A stretch of 64,000 bases of DNA from Simmondsia chinensis (Eukaryota > Streptophyta > Magnoliopsida > Caryophyllales > Simmondsiaceae): contig JAGTTD010000011.1 in assembly GCA_018398585.1 (NCBI GenBank), positions 9,051,001 through 9,115,000 on the forward strand, in the 5' to 3' direction. Shown here piece by piece: positions 37,201-64,000 of the stretch. The translations under genes were made by a program, and so were the position numbers. Within the stretch, counting starts at the first letter, position 1, and every line of letters starts with the position of its first letter. The notes beneath the pieces were generated by a model. It searched no databases. It saw only the letters and a list, made by a program, of their open reading frames with translations, and was not told the origin of the DNA.

Positions 37201-37250
37201 CCCAGGCCTGGCTTGGCCCGCTACAGTGGAGGGCCCGATGGCCACCTCCA
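34235..37250 (+). mobile_element. hAT DNA transposon, 3.0 kb, inactive
   Basis: Ends TAGAGGTGACCAGTGGGCC and, reversed, TGGAGGTGGCCATCGGGCC. Perfect 8-bp duplication GGGGATAA. Subterminal GGGCCGGG repeats are present on both sides. TATA box TATAAATAC near 34377. Encodes a broken BED-finger hAT transposase on the + strand. Confidence 0.93.
34669..36871 (+). pseudogene. hAT transposase (BED finger, RNase H-like core, dimerisation domain), broken
   Basis: ATG 34669 (MAHNTSSSG) opens the frame. A stop at 34844-34846 interrupts it, and the frame continues to a BED zinc finger (GVWKHFNLN..CKLCNPP..LSRHIIRSHPEQ, about 34960-35110). Near 35270 a frameshift leads to the transposase core (AHWIDSSFILKKRIIHFAYL near 35440; SITFDNATSKN near 35590; FHLRCICHILHLIV near 35675). 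A further shift at about 35770 gives KLDSLTRWSSTVYMLDC. The C-terminal dimerisation domain (FNILKWWCTNQTQYPVLSTM; YPVSSVASECAFSLGGRLLG) is open at 36458-36871 with an acidic tail. At least two stops and three frame changes make it non-functional. Confidence 0.9.
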
Positions 37251-37258
37251 GGGGATAA
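37251..37258. repeat. 8-bp target duplication GGGGATAA, right copy
   Basis: Identical to 34227-34234. Confidence 0.9.
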
Positions 37259-38120
37259 TTTATCCCTTTAATCTCTCCCACACCTTAGCAGTTAGAGCTA
37301 AAAAATAGAGGAGTGGGCATTATTTTAAAAAGTGAATAATTAATAAGATTATTTTTGTTTTTCAAAAAGAAATATTTTTTTAATTCAAGATTTTTTAATT
37401 CAATTTGTTGTTTATTTTAATTAGTGAAAATATATTGTTACATTTGAAAATAGATTAATTGTATTCTATTGTATTTAAATTGTGTTGGTTTGTTCAGAAT
37501 ATTTTCTGATTACCTTTTTTAATTTAGCAAGGCAACAAACATTAACTGCATTTGATAATGGGTTAGTGGTGTAACCGCTTTTGGAGATAAAAAGTAAATT
37601 TTTATAATGAGATTTTCTTTAAAAAAAATTTAATGATAGAGAGAAGGCCTTAAAATTGAGGATTTGAGAAACAGAGATTTTTGGATGGTTTGGAAACTTT
37701 GCCTTAATAATATAGAATAGAATAGATATGTATATTCTATACTTTTTTTTTTATCATTAAATAATTAAATATCAAAAAAAAATTTTGGAATATAATTTAA
37801 TATCTTTTTAATATATATATATATAAATATATAAAATTTTTGACTTTCTAATTATGTAATAATATCCAATATTACTATAAAAATTATACCAAAATAATAT
37901 ACAATGTTTTACAACAAACTCTTAAGTTGTTCACTATCAAGAGGTCATAGCCACCCCTAGGTCGGTCCCCTGCAAGGCTACAACAAACCTTTATGGGGAA
38001 AAAAAAAAAAAAAAAAAAGGAAGAAAAGGGTGGAAAGTGAAGAGGAAAAAGGGGCCTCGATTTCTCAGACGCTATACTCCTCTTTGTCAGAGAGTCAATA
38101 GAGTTAACTGAAACCCCCCA
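37259..38120 (+). promoter_or_regulatory. upstream region of the LACS gene
   Basis: AT-rich (an AT run at 37811-37830, poly-A at 37999-38018). It must hold the LACS promoter if the 5'UTR begins near 38100-38150, but I cannot single out a TATA box. Confidence 0.4.
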
Positions 38121-38287
38121 TGCGCCCCACTTCCCCCTTTTCTCTTCCACTCACATAAACACAAGAAGAAGAAGAAGAAGACGACGAAGAAGAAGTAAAT
38201 CGAGCTGGTTCTACTATTCTGCTGCGTCTCCCAGGTCTCTCTCTCTCTGTATTTTTGACGGCGGATGGGAACTGTTAAGGACTCCAT
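38121..38287 (+). other. probable 5'UTR exon of the LACS gene
   Basis: CT-rich and GAA-rich sequence, including a GAA/GAC microsatellite at about 38161-38195 and TCTCTCTCTCTGT at 38236-38250. It ends at a good splice donor, CCAT|GTGAGTTT (GT at 38288). The start is a guess; the exon is inferred from composition and splice signals. Confidence 0.5.
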
Positions 38288-39000
38288 GTGAGTTTAGTTG
38301 AATTCTACGTTAGAGTTGTGAGAGAAAAGAGAGCACTGTATAGGCCTAGTAGGTTACTTGTCTAATGCGAATTAAGTTTAGTATAAAACCCCATTTAGGC
38401 TTCTACGTGGATCTTTTGTGTGCAACTTCGTGAGTCGGATGTAAAGGCAATCGAAATTCAACAGCAACTTTAGGGGGGTTTATTTGAATGCCAAATACAC
38501 GAGACACGAGATAAAATGTGAAATTGCTTGCTATTGACTGATTCCTGTGGGGGTGGGTGTTGAGGAGTTCACATGCGAATCTGATAAGAATCTCACATAG
38601 GAGTTGTGCGAGATATGATACCAATGTATAAACCTAGTGAGTCACTCAATCTAATGCTAATTGGTTTTATAATAGAACCCCACTTGGGCATATATGTGGA
38701 CCTCGTATATGCCAACTTTGTGGGTCGGGTCTAAGGCTAGATGAAATTTGACAATTTTCATCTTGGTGAATGATTTCGTTTGATTGATTGATTGATTGCA
38801 GTGGATGCCAAAGAAGCACTAACTGAATGAACTAGAGCTCTTTTCTTAACTGCTAAGGACTCCACATGCCCACATTGAAGTTACGAGAGAGAAGAGATTA
38901 TTATATAAGCCTAGTAGGATGGAACCCCACTTGGGTTTAGATGTCGATTTCATGTGTGCCAACTACGTAGGTTGAGTCTAATGCCTGGTGAAATTTGCAC
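38272..39000 (+). repeat. three dispersed copies of one repeat in the LACS 5'UTR intron
   Basis: Copies at about 38272-38461, 38558-38755 and 38848-39000. Shared phrases in order: AGGACTCCACATG, AAGTTGYGAGAGA, AAGCCTAGTAGG, AACCCCACTTGGG, GTGTGCCAACTTCGTGGGT, GTCTAAKGC, TGAAATTTG. The inferred splice donor lies inside the first copy. Confidence 0.75.
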
Positions 39001-39857
39001 ACTGATAGTAACATGTTTACTGGTGTTAATTGCGAAGATAGTTAGGGTCATAAAAGGTGGATTGATTTCGAGTTATTTGGAATTTCAATTGCTTGTTGTG
39101 TTTTAATAGAGGAAAATAAGTTCTCTTTTTCTGAGTCTAAGATTGAATGGGTAGTTGATGCTGTTATTGAAACTAACTTTCTGAAAATACCTTGTTTCAG
39201 GCTCAAAAATGTAGATTCCAGCTTAATTTGTGCAAATTTCTTTTATGGTGCCCATCTATATGTTTATGGCGTGTTCTTTTGGCTATTAACAAACTTACTG
39301 GCATAAACAAGAGGGTTGCTTGCATGGCTGCAGAAAATATAGAATATTGTCAATTTTCTGACTTATTTACATTGTTAGTCCCTGATATTTGTGCAAATTG
39401 GTCTCTCATCTTTTCTTTTATTCAAAATAATCTGTAACGTTTTATTTTGTGACAAAGTGGCCCCTCATCCTTTTAATTTTTATTGTATTTTGGTCATCAG
39501 ATGGGGGACTAGTTTTGTCATAAAATAAAATATTAGAAACCATTTTGAACAAGAAAAAAGATAAATGATTAATTTGAATAAAGTTGCTAGCATTAGGAAC
39601 CATTTTGAATGAAAGAAAAAAACGAGGAATCAATTTGAACAAACTTAAAAACGTCAAGGACCAACGATATCAACAACTCTCAATTTTCTTATCATAGACT
39701 GAAGAGAGTCCATGTTCTTGATCCTCACCTTTTGGGATTAGGGCTTAGATTGGTGTGATTTGGGTTGGTTTGTGGATTCTTGTGTTTATTTGGATCTTCA
39801 TATGGTCACTTTCATCACTTATAACTGACTTAAATGGACTTTGCAGAGTGGTTTCAG
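38288..39857 (+). other. inferred 5'UTR intron of the LACS gene
   Basis: Donor GTGAGT at 38288. Possible acceptors are TTTGCAG at 39840-39846 and TTTCAG at 39852-39857, just before the ATG at 39872. A further acceptor-like CTTGTTTCAG at about 39191-39200 could define a middle exon. No long coding frame lies inside. Confidence 0.5.
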
Positions 39858-39871
39858 GTCTACATTAAAAG

Positions 39872-63682
<23,811 letters not shown>

Positions 63683-64000
63683 GTGAGAATAGTCTTCTTA
63701 AATCTCAATTGGGTTTGGTGTAAGTACTTTTTACACAAATGAGCAATAATAATCCAAGAGGGAATTTTTTCAATAGAAAACAAATTAATGTCCTCTCGAG
63801 ATGTGGGGGAGGCATTGTCCTTCACAAAGGAGAAAGTGTTTTCCATCCATATCTCACATCTTCAAATTCACCTTAACCTCAAATAGTAGGAAGAATGCTG
63901 AGTTAATGTCCGAGCAGGGTGAATCAATAGGCGACGAACTAGGATCCTTTAATATGTCAACCACGGGGGCTTGCCCTGCGAGGCCAGAGTGGGCTCAGCA
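63683..64000 (+). other. LACS intron 7, cut by the window edge
   Basis: Continues to the end; no further coding exon is visible, so the C-terminal third lies beyond the window. Confidence 0.8.

Noticed and set aside
37811..37830. TATA box of the LACS gene
   Set aside because: It is an AT microsatellite about 300 bp upstream of the likely UTR; no firm basis.
39192..39437. Coding frame in the LACS 5' region
   Set aside because: T-rich intron-like sequence without family match; the LACS start at 39872 agrees with the known N-terminus.

Overview
This is nuclear DNA from a flowering plant, most likely a eudicot; I cannot name the species. The one host gene I can defend is a long-chain acyl-CoA synthetase (LACS9 type) on the + strand. 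It starts at 39872 and runs past the right edge, with seven intact coding exons (482 codons) joined by GT..AG introns. Almost everything else is transposable elements, often nested. There are no bacterial-type operons, no CRISPR arrays and no intact tRNA or rRNA genes.

Layout. 1-1705: Ty1/copia remnant (-). 1706-3005: unassigned, with a cluster of short palindromes. 3011-8708: complete Reina-like Ty3/gypsy element (+) with 344-bp LTRs and CCCCT target duplication, dead through at least eight stops. About 9700-24410: an old Athila/Tat-like gag-protease element (+), broken by a hAT-type MITE (10146-10918), by a copia element with 2.2-kb LTRs (13299-21944, duplication ACAAC) and probably by a SIRE-like LTR (about 21975-23390). 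24587-26837: L1 LINE remnant (-). 26838-33117: gypsy element with 1.49-kb LTRs in the order LTR-internal-LTR-partial internal; the last part holds a 5'-truncated L1 insertion. 33505-33723: hAT MITE. 34235-37250: broken hAT transposon with a perfect 8-bp duplication.

From about 38100 the LACS gene begins, with a 5'UTR intron that contains three copies of one repeat. Intron 3 holds an antisense solo LTR of the 26838 family. Intron 5 is 16.8 kb. It hosts an 11.4-kb antisense Athila/Tat-like element (46730-58111, duplication CTCGT) that encodes gag and protease only. That element was itself hit by a hAT MITE, an RTE-like LINE tail and a 3-kb non-autonomous LTR element (52966-55933), whose single long ORF begins with an RNA-recognition motif like those of polypyrimidine-tract-binding proteins. 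The rest of intron 5 has a broken CRM-domain (CRS2-associated-factor-like) fragment fused to a 5S rRNA piece and a LINE tail, plus a small LTR-like repeat pair.

Most interesting: (i) the copia element at 13299-21944 is packed in its LTRs and leader with short hairpins sharing three-base loops, whose stems vary in sequence but stay complementary; (ii) the RRM-bearing retroelement with an open ORF; (iii) the CRM-gene/5S/LINE-tail chimera. Element boundaries rest on TG..CA ends and target duplications read directly from the sequence. Family names are from recognised motifs and were not searched.
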